From Formosa sp030427735 (GTDB lineage: Bacteria > Bacteroidota > Bacteroidia > Flavobacteriales > Flavobacteriaceae), in the NCBI RefSeq assembly GCF_051200825.1, contig NZ_CP195158.1, positions 3,720,001 to 3,784,000 on the forward strand: a DNA stretch of 64,000 bases, read 5' to 3'. The notes under the pieces were generated by a model. It made no database searches and had not been told where the DNA came from. It saw nothing but the letters and a program-made list of their open reading frames with translations. The position numbers and the translations under genes were made by a program. Positions 25,466 to 32,358 of this stretch are shown piece after piece; the first letter of the stretch is position 1, and every line of letters starts with the position of its first letter.

Positions 25466-25532
25466 TGTATTAAAACTCTAGGAGGCTAAAAATATAGAAA
25501 TCAAGAGAACTTTAAAAGTAATCTACTATTTA

Positions 25533-26021
25533 TTACTGTTTTCTGGGGGCGCTTGGCGCAAATGGAGTTTCTTTAGCATATAATTTATCGTACTTAAAAT
25601 ATAGAGGCTCCTCGTTAGAGATATAACGGATTACACATTCGTGAGATTCCAGATGAAAAGGATTCACATTCACTGTACTCTTTGCTAAATCATCTTCAAT
25701 AGTATTGGAATTTTGATTTAAGGTTTTGGGAGTATTAGAAGACTTTAAATATCTAGCTACATAACTATTAATATGATGTGTATCTGGCTCTAATTTCAAT
25801 TGATAATTTCTGAAATAAATACTATCAAAAGCGATGGTTTTAGGGCGCTCGGATTGAAGCACTACAAAAATATTAAGTCCAGAACCACCGCCAGACACTC
25901 CAGATACCCATTGTTGGTAATAAATCTCCTCTATAGCTACGGGCGATTGGTTTTGAAGCTTTTGAGCAGACGAACATTGCGAGAGTACAACCACAAAAAG
26001 ACAGCACAAAAACCGAGGCAT
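25533..26021 (-). CDS. Lipoprotein of unknown function
   Basis: From ATG 26021 the product is 162 residues, with a lipoprotein signal (MPRFLCCLFVVVLSQC, lipobox LSQC). The mature part has a Gly-rich loop (QQWVSGVSGGGSGLNIFVVL) followed by strands; no family is recognised. Seven extra codons would be available from ATG 26042, but the perfect promoter box TATGTTTG overlaps that codon, so the inner ATG is preferred. It is an isolated gene between the ATP synthase terminator and the flippase gene, 67 bases upstream of the latter, on the same strand. Confidence 0.7.
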   Translation of the reverse strand: MPRFLCCLFVVVLSQCSSAQKLQNQSPVAIEEIYYQQWVSGVSGGGSGLNIFVVLQSERPKTIAFDSIYFRNYQLKLEPDTHHINSYVARYLKSSNTPKTLNQNSNTIEDDLAKSTVNVNPFHLESHECVIRYISNEEPLYFKYDKLYAKETPFAPSAPRKQ

Positions 26022-26035
26022 AATATATCTTAAAA

Positions 26036-26043
26036 CAAACATA
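26036..26043 (-). promoter_or_regulatory. -7 box of the lipoprotein gene (TATGTTTG)
   Basis: TATGTTTG on the minus strand fits TAnnTTTG; it ends 14 bases before ATG 26021 and includes the rejected start ATG 26042. Confidence 0.45.
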
Positions 26044-26104
26044 CAATAACGAGATTAGTATTTAAAGATAAGAAAAGGTAAGATAAAAACACTCCTAAAA
26101 AAGA

Positions 26105-26128
26105 AAAGCCCCACAAACGTGGGGCTTT
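26105..26128 (-). terminator. Terminator of ATP synthase operon
   Basis: AAAGCCCCAC and GTGGGGCTTT form a 10-bp stem with the 4-base loop AAAC; on the minus strand it is followed by TCTTTTTT. It sits 24 bases beyond the atpG stop. Confidence 0.9.
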
Positions 26129-26151
26129 ATATAATTTAAACCGTGTAATTA

Positions 26152-27015
26152 TTAATTATTTAAAGCTTCGGCACCACCAACGATTTCTAAAATTTCGTTA
26201 GTAATAGCAGCTTGTCTCGCTTTATTATACGTTAATTTTAACTGGTCTCTTAACTCTTTGGCATTATCGGTAGCTTTATGCATAGCCGTCATACGTGCAC
26301 CATGTTCGCTTGCAAAAGAGTCGCGTATGCCCTTATACAATTGCATTTTTAGCGATTTAGGTATTAATTGCTCGATAATTTCTTCTTTAGAAGGCTCGAA
26401 AATATAATCTACATTAGTCGCTTTTTCATCGCTTTCTATTGGTAGAATAGGTAAAAATTGCTCAGCAGTAACTACTTGAGTAGCGGCATTTTTAAACTGA
26501 TTATACACTACCTCGATTTTATCGAACTCACCTTCTACAAATTGCGTCATTAAGGTTTGAGCTATTTCGGCAACATTTTCGAAAGTTAAATTATCAAATA
26601 AGTCAGATTTATTAGCGATTACCTTATTGGTTTTTTTAAAAGCATCGTTCGCTTTTTTACCAACAGCTAAATAGTAAACGTCTTTACCAGCGTATTTTTC
26701 GGTACTTAATCTATTAACTTCCTTAATAATATTAGAGTTAAACGCACCACACAAACCTCTGTTAGACGTTACAGCAACTAGTAGCACTTTATTAACGGCT
26801 CTTTGCTCTGAAAACTTACTTGCAGACTCTGCATCTAAACTTGCACTTAAACTTTGTAAAAGTTGTGTAAGTTTATCGGAATATGGACGCATTTCAGTAA
26901 TTGCATCTTGTGCCTTCTTTAACTTTGCAGCAGATACCATTTTCATGGCACTGGTAATCTGCATGGTTGAAGATACCGATGTAATTCTGTTACGTATTTC
27001 TTTTAAATTTGCCAT
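26152..27015 (-). CDS. atpG: ATP synthase subunit gamma
   Basis: The gamma subunit is the rotating shaft of F1. The 287-residue protein has the conserved N-terminus NLKEIRNRITSVSSTMQITSAMKMVSAAKLKKAQ (residues 3-36) and C-terminus RMTAMHKATDNAKEL and LTYNKARQAAITNEILEIVGGAEAL. It is the last gene of the operon, followed by a strong terminator. It is separated from atpA by a 71-base gap that holds a long hairpin (27026-27079). Confidence 0.97.
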   Translation of the reverse strand: MANLKEIRNRITSVSSTMQITSAMKMVSAAKLKKAQDAITEMRPYSDKLTQLLQSLSASLDAESASKFSEQRAVNKVLLVAVTSNRGLCGAFNSNIIKEVNRLSTEKYAGKDVYYLAVGKKANDAFKKTNKVIANKSDLFDNLTFENVAEIAQTLMTQFVEGEFDKIEVVYNQFKNAATQVVTAEQFLPILPIESDEKATNVDYIFEPSKEEIIEQLIPKSLKMQLYKGIRDSFASEHGARMTAMHKATDNAKELRDQLKLTYNKARQAAITNEILEIVGGAEALNN

Positions 27016-27025
27016 AGTTTAGTCA

Positions 27026-27079
27026 TTAGTATTGAGTATTCAGTAGTTAGATATATAATATCTCACTACTCAATACTAA
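27026..27079. repeat. Long hairpin/REP-like palindrome between atpA and atpG
   Basis: TTAGTATTG (27026-27034) pairs with CAATACTAA (27071-27079), and AGTAGTTAGATAT (27042-27054) pairs with ATATCTCACTACT (27058-27070) with one mismatch; AGTATTC bulges out on the left. The loop is 3 bases. GAGTAT units recur inside it. It fills most of the 71-base gap and looks like an extragenic palindromic element or an RNA-processing hairpin. Confidence 0.6.
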
Positions 27080-27086
27080 AATCTAG

Positions 27087-28667
27087 TTATGCTTTATATT
27101 TTGCAGATATTTCTTTAGCAGCGTTTGCTAGGGTATCTGTTACCTCATCGGTTAATTTTCCAGCTTTTAAAGTGCTTAAAGCGTCTGCATGTTTCGCTTT
27201 TAAGAATTCTAAGAAATCGCGTTCGAACTCCTTAACTTTATCTACAGGAACATCTTTTAATAAGTTTTTAGAACCAGCATAAATAATTGCTACCTGATCT
27301 TCTACAGTAAACGGATCGTTTTGAGCTTGCTTTAAGATCTCTACGTTACGCTTTCCTTTTTCGATTACGTTTAAAGTAACAGCATCTAAGTCTGAACCAA
27401 ATTTCGCAAACGCTTCTAATTCACGGAACTGTGCTTGATCCAATTTTAAAGTACCAGATACTTTTTTCATAGATTTAATCTGAGCGTTACCACCTACACG
27501 AGATACCGAAATACCTACGTTAATTGCAGGACGCACACCAGAGTTAAATAAATCACCATCTAAGAAAATCTGTCCGTCTGTAATCGAAATTACGTTTGTT
27601 GGAATATATGCCGATACGTCTCCTGCTTGCGTTTCGATAATTGGTAAAGCTGTTAACGAACCACCACCTTTTACAATAGGTTTTAAAGTATCTGGTAAAT
27701 CGTTCATGTCTTTAGCAATATCATCGTCGTTAATGATTTTTGCAGCACGCTCTAATAAACGAGAGTGTAAGTAGAAAACGTCTCCAGGATACGCTTCACG
27801 TCCTGGTGGACGACGTAATAATAAAGACACCTCACGATAAGCTACCGCTTGTTTAGATAAATCGTCATAAATAATTAAAGCAGGACGACCAGTGTCTCTA
27901 AAATACTCACCAATTGCAGCACCAGCGAATGGCGCATAAACTTGCATTGGAGCAGGATCTGATGCATTAGCTGCTACAATAACAGTATAAGCTAAAGCGC
28001 CTTTTTCTTCTAAAGTTTTAGCAATATTTGCTACTGTAGAGGCTTTTTGACCTACAGCAACATAGATACAGAATACAGGCTGGCCTGCATCGTAAAATTC
28101 TTTCTGATTTAAAATGGTATCTATACAAACTGTTGTTTTACCAGTCTGACGGTCACCAATAACCAACTCACGTTGTCCACGACCTACAGGAATCATTGCG
28201 TCGATAGACTTAATACCTGTTTGTAATGGCTCGGTTACAGGCTCACGAAAAATAACTCCAGGCGCTTTACGCTCTAAAGGCATTTCGTAAAGTTTACCAC
28301 CAATAGGGCCTTTACCATCTATTGGGTTACCTAATGTATCAACAACACGGCCAACCATTTCTTCACCTACTTTAATAGATGCGATACGCTCGGTACGTTT
28401 TACGGTTGTTCCTTCTTTTACTTTTTGAGAAGGCCCTAATAATACAACCCCTACGTTATCTTCTTCAAGGTTTAATACAATACCTTCAAGACCGTTTCCA
28501 AAATCAACTAACTCACCATATTGTGCATTAGTTAATCCGTAAACACGTGCAATACCATCTCCTACAGTTAATACTGTTCCTACTTCATTTAATGAAGCAC
28601 CTGCTTCAAAACCTTGTAGTTGTTGTTTTAAGATTGCTGTTACTTCAGCTGGTTTTACTTCTGCCAT
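27087..28667 (-). CDS. atpA: ATP synthase subunit alpha
   Basis: The non-catalytic nucleotide-binding subunit of F1, 526 residues. The Walker A motif GDRQTGKT lies at 171-178, the arginine finger region reads NVGISVSRVGGNAQ, and the Walker B region is ALIIYDDLSKQAVAYREVSLLLRRPPGREAYPGD. It lies between atpH and atpG on the minus strand, 57 bases downstream of atpH. Confidence 0.98.
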   Translation of the reverse strand: MAEVKPAEVTAILKQQLQGFEAGASLNEVGTVLTVGDGIARVYGLTNAQYGELVDFGNGLEGIVLNLEEDNVGVVLLGPSQKVKEGTTVKRTERIASIKVGEEMVGRVVDTLGNPIDGKGPIGGKLYEMPLERKAPGVIFREPVTEPLQTGIKSIDAMIPVGRGQRELVIGDRQTGKTTVCIDTILNQKEFYDAGQPVFCIYVAVGQKASTVANIAKTLEEKGALAYTVIVAANASDPAPMQVYAPFAGAAIGEYFRDTGRPALIIYDDLSKQAVAYREVSLLLRRPPGREAYPGDVFYLHSRLLERAAKIINDDDIAKDMNDLPDTLKPIVKGGGSLTALPIIETQAGDVSAYIPTNVISITDGQIFLDGDLFNSGVRPAINVGISVSRVGGNAQIKSMKKVSGTLKLDQAQFRELEAFAKFGSDLDAVTLNVIEKGKRNVEILKQAQNDPFTVEDQVAIIYAGSKNLLKDVPVDKVKEFERDFLEFLKAKHADALSTLKAGKLTDEVTDTLANAAKEISAKYKA

Positions 28668-28724
28668 TTTATTTAGTTATAAGCTTTAAACGAAACCGTT
28701 GGCTTGTTTAAAAAATTTATAAAA

Positions 28725-29264
28725 TTAATTTAATGTAAATTCTTGTTTTAATTTATTTAGTTTGTTGGCAATACTTGCATCGTACTGTAAATCGCCAACT
28801 CGTAAAATGAAGCCTCCTATAATCGTTTCATCAATTACATTTTGAAGAGCTATATCGTTACCTCCTGTTAATTCTTTTATTTTTGATAAAACTTTAGCTT
28901 CTAACTCGTTTGTTAAGGCTACTGCAGTAGTTACTGTTGCTACTTTTGTGCCTTTTAACTCGTCGTATAATTGATTGTATTTGTTAGCAACGTGCTCTAA
29001 AATCGATAGTCTTTTATTTTCTGCCAACACATCGATTAGATTTACACTTACACTGTTTAGTGCATTAAAAACAGATAATACAGCCGATTTTTTAACTGCT
29101 AAACTAATTACAGGACTTTCAAGCATTTCGCTTAAGTCTTTACTTTCTGCAATAATATTAGCAATTAAGGCCATATCCTGATGCACTGCTTCTGCAGTGT
29201 TTTGGCTATTAGCTAACTCTAATACTGCCTTTGCGTAACGTATTGCTGCTCTTGTTCCTGACAT
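28725..29264 (-). CDS. atpH: ATP synthase subunit delta
   Basis: The delta (OSCP-like) subunit links the top of F1 to the b stalk. The 179-residue protein has the N-terminal helical bundle start SGTRAAIRYAKAVLELANSQ and the C-terminal signature ETIIGGFILRVGDLQYDASIANKLNKLK. It follows atpF by 7 bases. Confidence 0.96.
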   Translation of the reverse strand: MSGTRAAIRYAKAVLELANSQNTAEAVHQDMALIANIIAESKDLSEMLESPVISLAVKKSAVLSVFNALNSVSVNLIDVLAENKRLSILEHVANKYNQLYDELKGTKVATVTTAVALTNELEAKVLSKIKELTGGNDIALQNVIDETIIGGFILRVGDLQYDASIANKLNKLKQEFTLN

Positions 29265-29271
29265 TATACTT

Positions 29272-29772
29272 TTAATTTAAAGTGGCTTCGCCTATTAAAG
29301 CGTCTACCAATTGTAATTGTTTATCTTTACTAGATAATTCTTCGCGTACTACTTTTTCTGCTATTTCTATAGATAGTCCTGCTACGTGATTTTTTAATTC
29401 TGCCATAGCAGATTTCTTTTCGCTCTCTATAGTTGCCTTAGCTTGTGCAATAATAGTGTTTGCTTGATTTTCTGCTTCAGATTTAGCATCCTCTATCATT
29501 TTGTCTTTCATCTCGCGAGCCTCTTTAAGCATTGTTTCGCGTTCTGCTCTAGCTTCGTTTAATAATTTCTTATTATCGGCTTGCAGGTTTTCCATTTCTA
29601 AACGTGCTTTTTCTGCCGATTCTATAGCATCTTTAATACCATCTTCACGGGTTTGCAAAGCATCTAAAATAGGTTTCCATGCAAATTTTCCTAATAATAC
29701 AATTAAGATTAATAAGATGATGGCTTGCATAAAAAACAATCCTGGCGAAAAATCATTTAATAACTGATCCAT
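29272..29772 (-). CDS. atpF: ATP synthase subunit b
   Basis: The peripheral stalk subunit, 166 residues: an N-terminal membrane helix (PGLFFMQAIILLILIVLLGKFAWKPI, about 10-35) and a long, charged coiled coil (about 40-150, rich in Ala, Glu and Lys) that reaches delta. The gene is 105 bases downstream of atpE, and that gap carries a terminator-like hairpin (29821-29856), so its expression may be lower than that of atpE. Confidence 0.96.
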   Translation of the reverse strand: MDQLLNDFSPGLFFMQAIILLILIVLLGKFAWKPILDALQTREDGIKDAIESAEKARLEMENLQADNKKLLNEARAERETMLKEAREMKDKMIEDAKSEAENQANTIIAQAKATIESEKKSAMAELKNHVAGLSIEIAEKVVREELSSKDKQLQLVDALIGEATLN

Positions 29773-29810
29773 ATGTAACTATATAATAAGTGTTATTTTT
29801 GTTTTGTTTA

Positions 29811-29856
29811 ATTTTTTAAAAACAGCTTCTGCAACCAACCGTTGCAGAATACTGTT
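29811..29856 (-). terminator. Terminator-like hairpin between atpE and atpF
   Basis: On the minus strand AACAG, TA, TTCTGCAAC pairs with GTTGCAGAA, G, CTGTT around GGTTG, and is followed by TTTTTAAAAAATT. The inner 9-bp stem (29827-29835 with 29841-29849) is perfect. Placed after the c-subunit gene, it would be a natural attenuator or a 3'-end stabiliser. Confidence 0.65.
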
Positions 29857-29877
29857 CTTGCTTTGTTTTTTTAGGAA

Positions 29878-30066
29878 TTATTTTCCTAAGATTAACGCAC
29901 CGAAAGCTAAACCTTCTAATAAAGCTCCGATGATAATCATTGCTGTTTGGATTTTTCCAGCAGCTTCTGGCTGACGAGCGATAGCTTCCATAGCGCTACC
30001 ACCAATTTTACCTAAACCTAATCCAGCTCCGATTACGATTAATCCTGCTCCAATTAAATTGTACAT
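29878..30066 (-). CDS. atpE: ATP synthase subunit c
   Basis: The ring-forming proteolipid, a hairpin of two membrane helices; 62 residues, short for the family but normal for Flavobacteriaceae. The polar loop reads EAIARQPEAAGKIQ (about 27-40) and the ion-binding Glu is in IIGALLEGLAFGA (about residue 51). The serine and glutamine that mark sodium-binding c subunits are not at the expected places, so proton coupling is likely. It lies between atpB and the hairpin at 29811-29856. Confidence 0.95.
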   Translation of the reverse strand: MYNLIGAGLIVIGAGLGLGKIGGSAMEAIARQPEAAGKIQTAMIIIGALLEGLAFGALILGK

Positions 30067-30103
30067 ACTAATTGATTTTAAATATTAATTAAACAAATTC
30101 TTA

Positions 30104-31228
30104 TTAATGATGGTCGTGTTCTTCAACAGCCATTCCTATAAATAACGATGATAACATCGTAAAAATAAACGCTTGTAAAAAGGCTACCAATACTTCGATA
30201 ACCGTAATAAATAATGCTAACACTAAAGACACTCCAGTAGATGCTACTGGACCAAAAGCTTCTTTCATTAAAATCACCAAGGCAATTAAACTCATTACCA
30301 CAAAGTGTCCTGCCGTCATGTTTGCAAATAAACGAACAAGTAACGAGAACGGTTTAATTAACACAAAACCAATTAACTCAATTACTGCCAAAATAGGACG
30401 CAGGATGTATGGCACACCAGGCATCCATAAAGTATGTGCCCAGAAGTCTTTACTACCGCTAAACAAATAAATAACCATAGTAAAAATAGCTAAACAGGCC
30501 GTTACTGCAATTTGTCCTGTTACGTTAAACCCTAGTGGGGTTAAACCTAATAAATTTAAAATCCAGATAAAGAAAAACACGGTTAACAAGAACCCCATAA
30601 ACTTTCTGTATTTTTTCTCTCCAATATTTGGACGTGCAATTTCGTCGCGCACATAAATTACCAATGGCTCTAAAGCACGACCAACTCCTGTTGGAATCGC
30701 TCCTTTTTTATAGCCTTTAGCTAAAGCTCCAAATCCAAAAATCATTAACAGACCAGCTACTAACATCCCCACTACACTTTTAGTAATAGAGAAATCTAAA
30801 ACTTTATGAGCGTTTGTAGCGTGATGATGATCATCAAAAGCCACAGTTTCTGCGCCTGCATTTAATTCGTATATTTTACCGTGAATTTTTGTTAGGTTTA
30901 CATCACCTTTTTCAACAATAACATGACCAGCATCGTCGTGATGAAATTCTGAAGACATAAATGTTTTTAATCCGCCGCTAGTCCAAACAATTACCGGTAA
31001 CGGAAACCCGTAATGCACACCTGTTTCGTTATTGGTGTATAAGTGAAAGTCGTGCGAATCTTTTAAGTGGTGCGCAATATATGCTTTAATTTCTTCGGGA
31101 GTATCTATCTTATTCCCTTTCTCATGTGTTTCGCCTTCATGCTGTCCTCCATTTGCAAAGGTTAAAACCGAGGTCATGAATAAAACTAAAACTGCAATAA
31201 ACTTGATAGGTTTTTGTGCTACCATCAT
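30104..31228 (-). CDS. atpB: ATP synthase subunit a with long N-terminal periplasmic extension
   Basis: The stator channel subunit of Fo, 374 residues, clearly longer than the roughly 270 of E. coli. After a signal-like first helix (about 8-25, KPIKFIAVLVLFMTSVLTFA) there is an extra periplasmic stretch of some 110 residues rich in His and Asp (GGQHEGETHEK, FHHDDAGH, DDHHHATNAHK), as known in Bacteroidota. The core has the conserved arginine helix FVLIKPFSLLVRLFANMTAGHFV and the C-terminal half-channel segment LQAFIFTMLSSLFIGMAV, ending EEHDHH. The extension may bind metal. A consensus promoter at 31270-31298 drives it separately from the genes upstream. Start ATG 31228 or the next codon (31225). 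Confidence 0.95.
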   Translation of the reverse strand: MMVAQKPIKFIAVLVLFMTSVLTFANGGQHEGETHEKGNKIDTPEEIKAYIAHHLKDSHDFHLYTNNETGVHYGFPLPVIVWTSGGLKTFMSSEFHHDDAGHVIVEKGDVNLTKIHGKIYELNAGAETVAFDDHHHATNAHKVLDFSITKSVVGMLVAGLLMIFGFGALAKGYKKGAIPTGVGRALEPLVIYVRDEIARPNIGEKKYRKFMGFLLTVFFFIWILNLLGLTPLGFNVTGQIAVTACLAIFTMVIYLFSGSKDFWAHTLWMPGVPYILRPILAVIELIGFVLIKPFSLLVRLFANMTAGHFVVMSLIALVILMKEAFGPVASTGVSLVLALFITVIEVLVAFLQAFIFTMLSSLFIGMAVEEHDHH

Positions 31229-31269
31229 ATTTTTCTAAGTAATGAAATTACGCTCTCTAAAATTTTGTG

Positions 31270-31298
31270 CAAATGTACACAATAATTTAAAAACCCAA
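31270..31298 (-). promoter_or_regulatory. Internal promoter in front of atpB
   Basis: On the minus strand TTG (31298-31296), 18 bases and TACATTTG (31277-31270) match the Bacteroidota promoter. It lies within the 135-base gap between the 123-residue membrane protein gene and atpB, 42 bases before the ATG. Confidence 0.65.
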
Positions 31299-31363
31299 AC
31301 CCTTTTTTTACTTAGTTTTAATTCTGTTGAAGATTTTACAATTTAGCCTACAATAATCTTTAA

Positions 31364-31735
31364 CTATTTGTTGTTAAGCAACTTTGCAACGCCTATAGCT
31401 TCGACCAATAAAAACAAGAATAAAGGTACAACTAGGCCAAAACGCTCTGCTACCGATAAGGCTTCTTTCTCTAATACCGAATTTTTAAAAATCAGTACAA
31501 AGATTCCAATTTTTATAAGCATTAAAAACAAATAGGCATAACCTGCTTGGGTAGGTAAAAAAGTAGACATAGCCTCCATGCTGGCATAAACTATAGTGGT
31601 TGCTATAAAATGAAAAAGATACACTTGCCATAATTTATAAGCCATAGTTTCTGGCACAAAATAGCTATGAATGCTTAATGCCAAAACAAAAAGTAAAGCT
31701 ATGCAAAGTGTAAAAATTAGTAGTCTTTTAATCAT
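31364..31735 (-). CDS. Four-helix membrane protein of the ATP synthase locus
   Basis: The 123-residue protein consists nearly wholly of four hydrophobic segments (about 5-25, 37-58, 66-84 and 97-115) with short loops, ending AKLLNNK. It overlaps the upstream atpZ-like gene by 8 bases (ATGATTAA). Position resembles that of AtpI, the Fo assembly factor, and DUF6168-type proteins of Flavobacteriaceae, but I cannot confirm the family by eye. A role in Fo assembly is inference from context. Confidence 0.75.
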   Translation of the reverse strand: MIKRLLIFTLCIALLFVLALSIHSYFVPETMAYKLWQVYLFHFIATTIVYASMEAMSTFLPTQAGYAYLFLMLIKIGIFVLIFKNSVLEKEALSVAERFGLVVPLFLFLLVEAIGVAKLLNNK

Positions 31736-31967
31736 CTGAACCCTTGTTGGTAATATTCAATACTTGCCTAATAACAGAATACATGGCCATAAAAACAGCT
31801 AGTAATGTTACTATTTTATAATATAACTGGTTTGTGTTTCCGAATTTCTGATCTAGCCATGCCCCTAACAGACTTCCCAAATAAATGGTCAGTCCCATTT
31901 GGAGCGCTATAGAAGTAAACCTAACGTACTTATTAAGCGGTTTTTTCGGCTTTTCTTTCATTGGCAA
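31728..31967 (-). CDS. AtpZ/AtpI-like Fo accessory protein
   Basis: A 79-residue protein with two membrane helices: YVRFTSIALQMGLTIYLGSLLGAWLDQKFG (about 14-43) and LYYKIVTLLAVFMAMYSVIRQVL (about 48-70). The first helix has the Gly-x3-Gly pattern and the conserved Gly-Ala-Trp-Leu-Asp of the AtpZ/AtpI family, which helps assemble the c ring or supplies Mg. The first codons overlap the end of the bactofilin gene by 35 bases; an inner start at ATG 31961 (MKEKPKKPLN) is equally possible. The end overlaps the next gene by 8 bases. Confidence 0.8.
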   Translation of the reverse strand: MPMKEKPKKPLNKYVRFTSIALQMGLTIYLGSLLGAWLDQKFGNTNQLYYKIVTLLAVFMAMYSVIRQVLNITNKGSDD

Positions 31968-32340
31968 TAGATTTTACAGCACTCTTCATAACACAAGTTA
32001 CATCGAAGGTTGCTCCTGGCTCTACAGCGAGTTTACCAACAACGACATCGCCTTCAATATGTGCAGACGCCTTTAAAGTTAAGGTTCCCGACAATTGAAG
32101 TTTACCAGAAAAACGCCCTTCAAAATAAGCATCTGTGCCTTCTAAAGTTCCTTTTATAAGTCCAGTTTTTCCTACCACGACTTTACCTGGTGTTTTTAAA
32201 TTACCTTCTATGGTACCATCAATTCTAAAACCGCCTTCACTGGTAACATCGCCAACAAAGGTTGTTCCTTGTGCAATTAAATTTTGGTTTTGTGTAGATT
32301 CTAAAGCGTTATGCTTGTCTTTTTTACTTTCGTTGAACAT
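31933..32340 (-). CDS. Bactofilin family polymer-forming protein
   Basis: Bactofilins assemble into cytoplasmic filaments that organise cell envelope work. The 135-residue protein has disordered ends and a central beta-helix region (about 25-110) with the repeating pattern FVGDVTSEGGFRIDGTIEG, GKVVVGKTGLIKGTLEG, FSGKLQLSGTLTLKASAHIEG. Its start lies 18 bases downstream of sprE, and its C-terminus overlaps the atpZ-like gene, so it lies in one run with both. Confidence 0.9.
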   Translation of the reverse strand: MFNESKKDKHNALESTQNQNLIAQGTTFVGDVTSEGGFRIDGTIEGNLKTPGKVVVGKTGLIKGTLEGTDAYFEGRFSGKLQLSGTLTLKASAHIEGDVVVGKLAVEPGATFDVTCVMKSAVKSIANERKAEKTA

Positions 32341-32358
32341 GATATAGGTTATTTGGGG

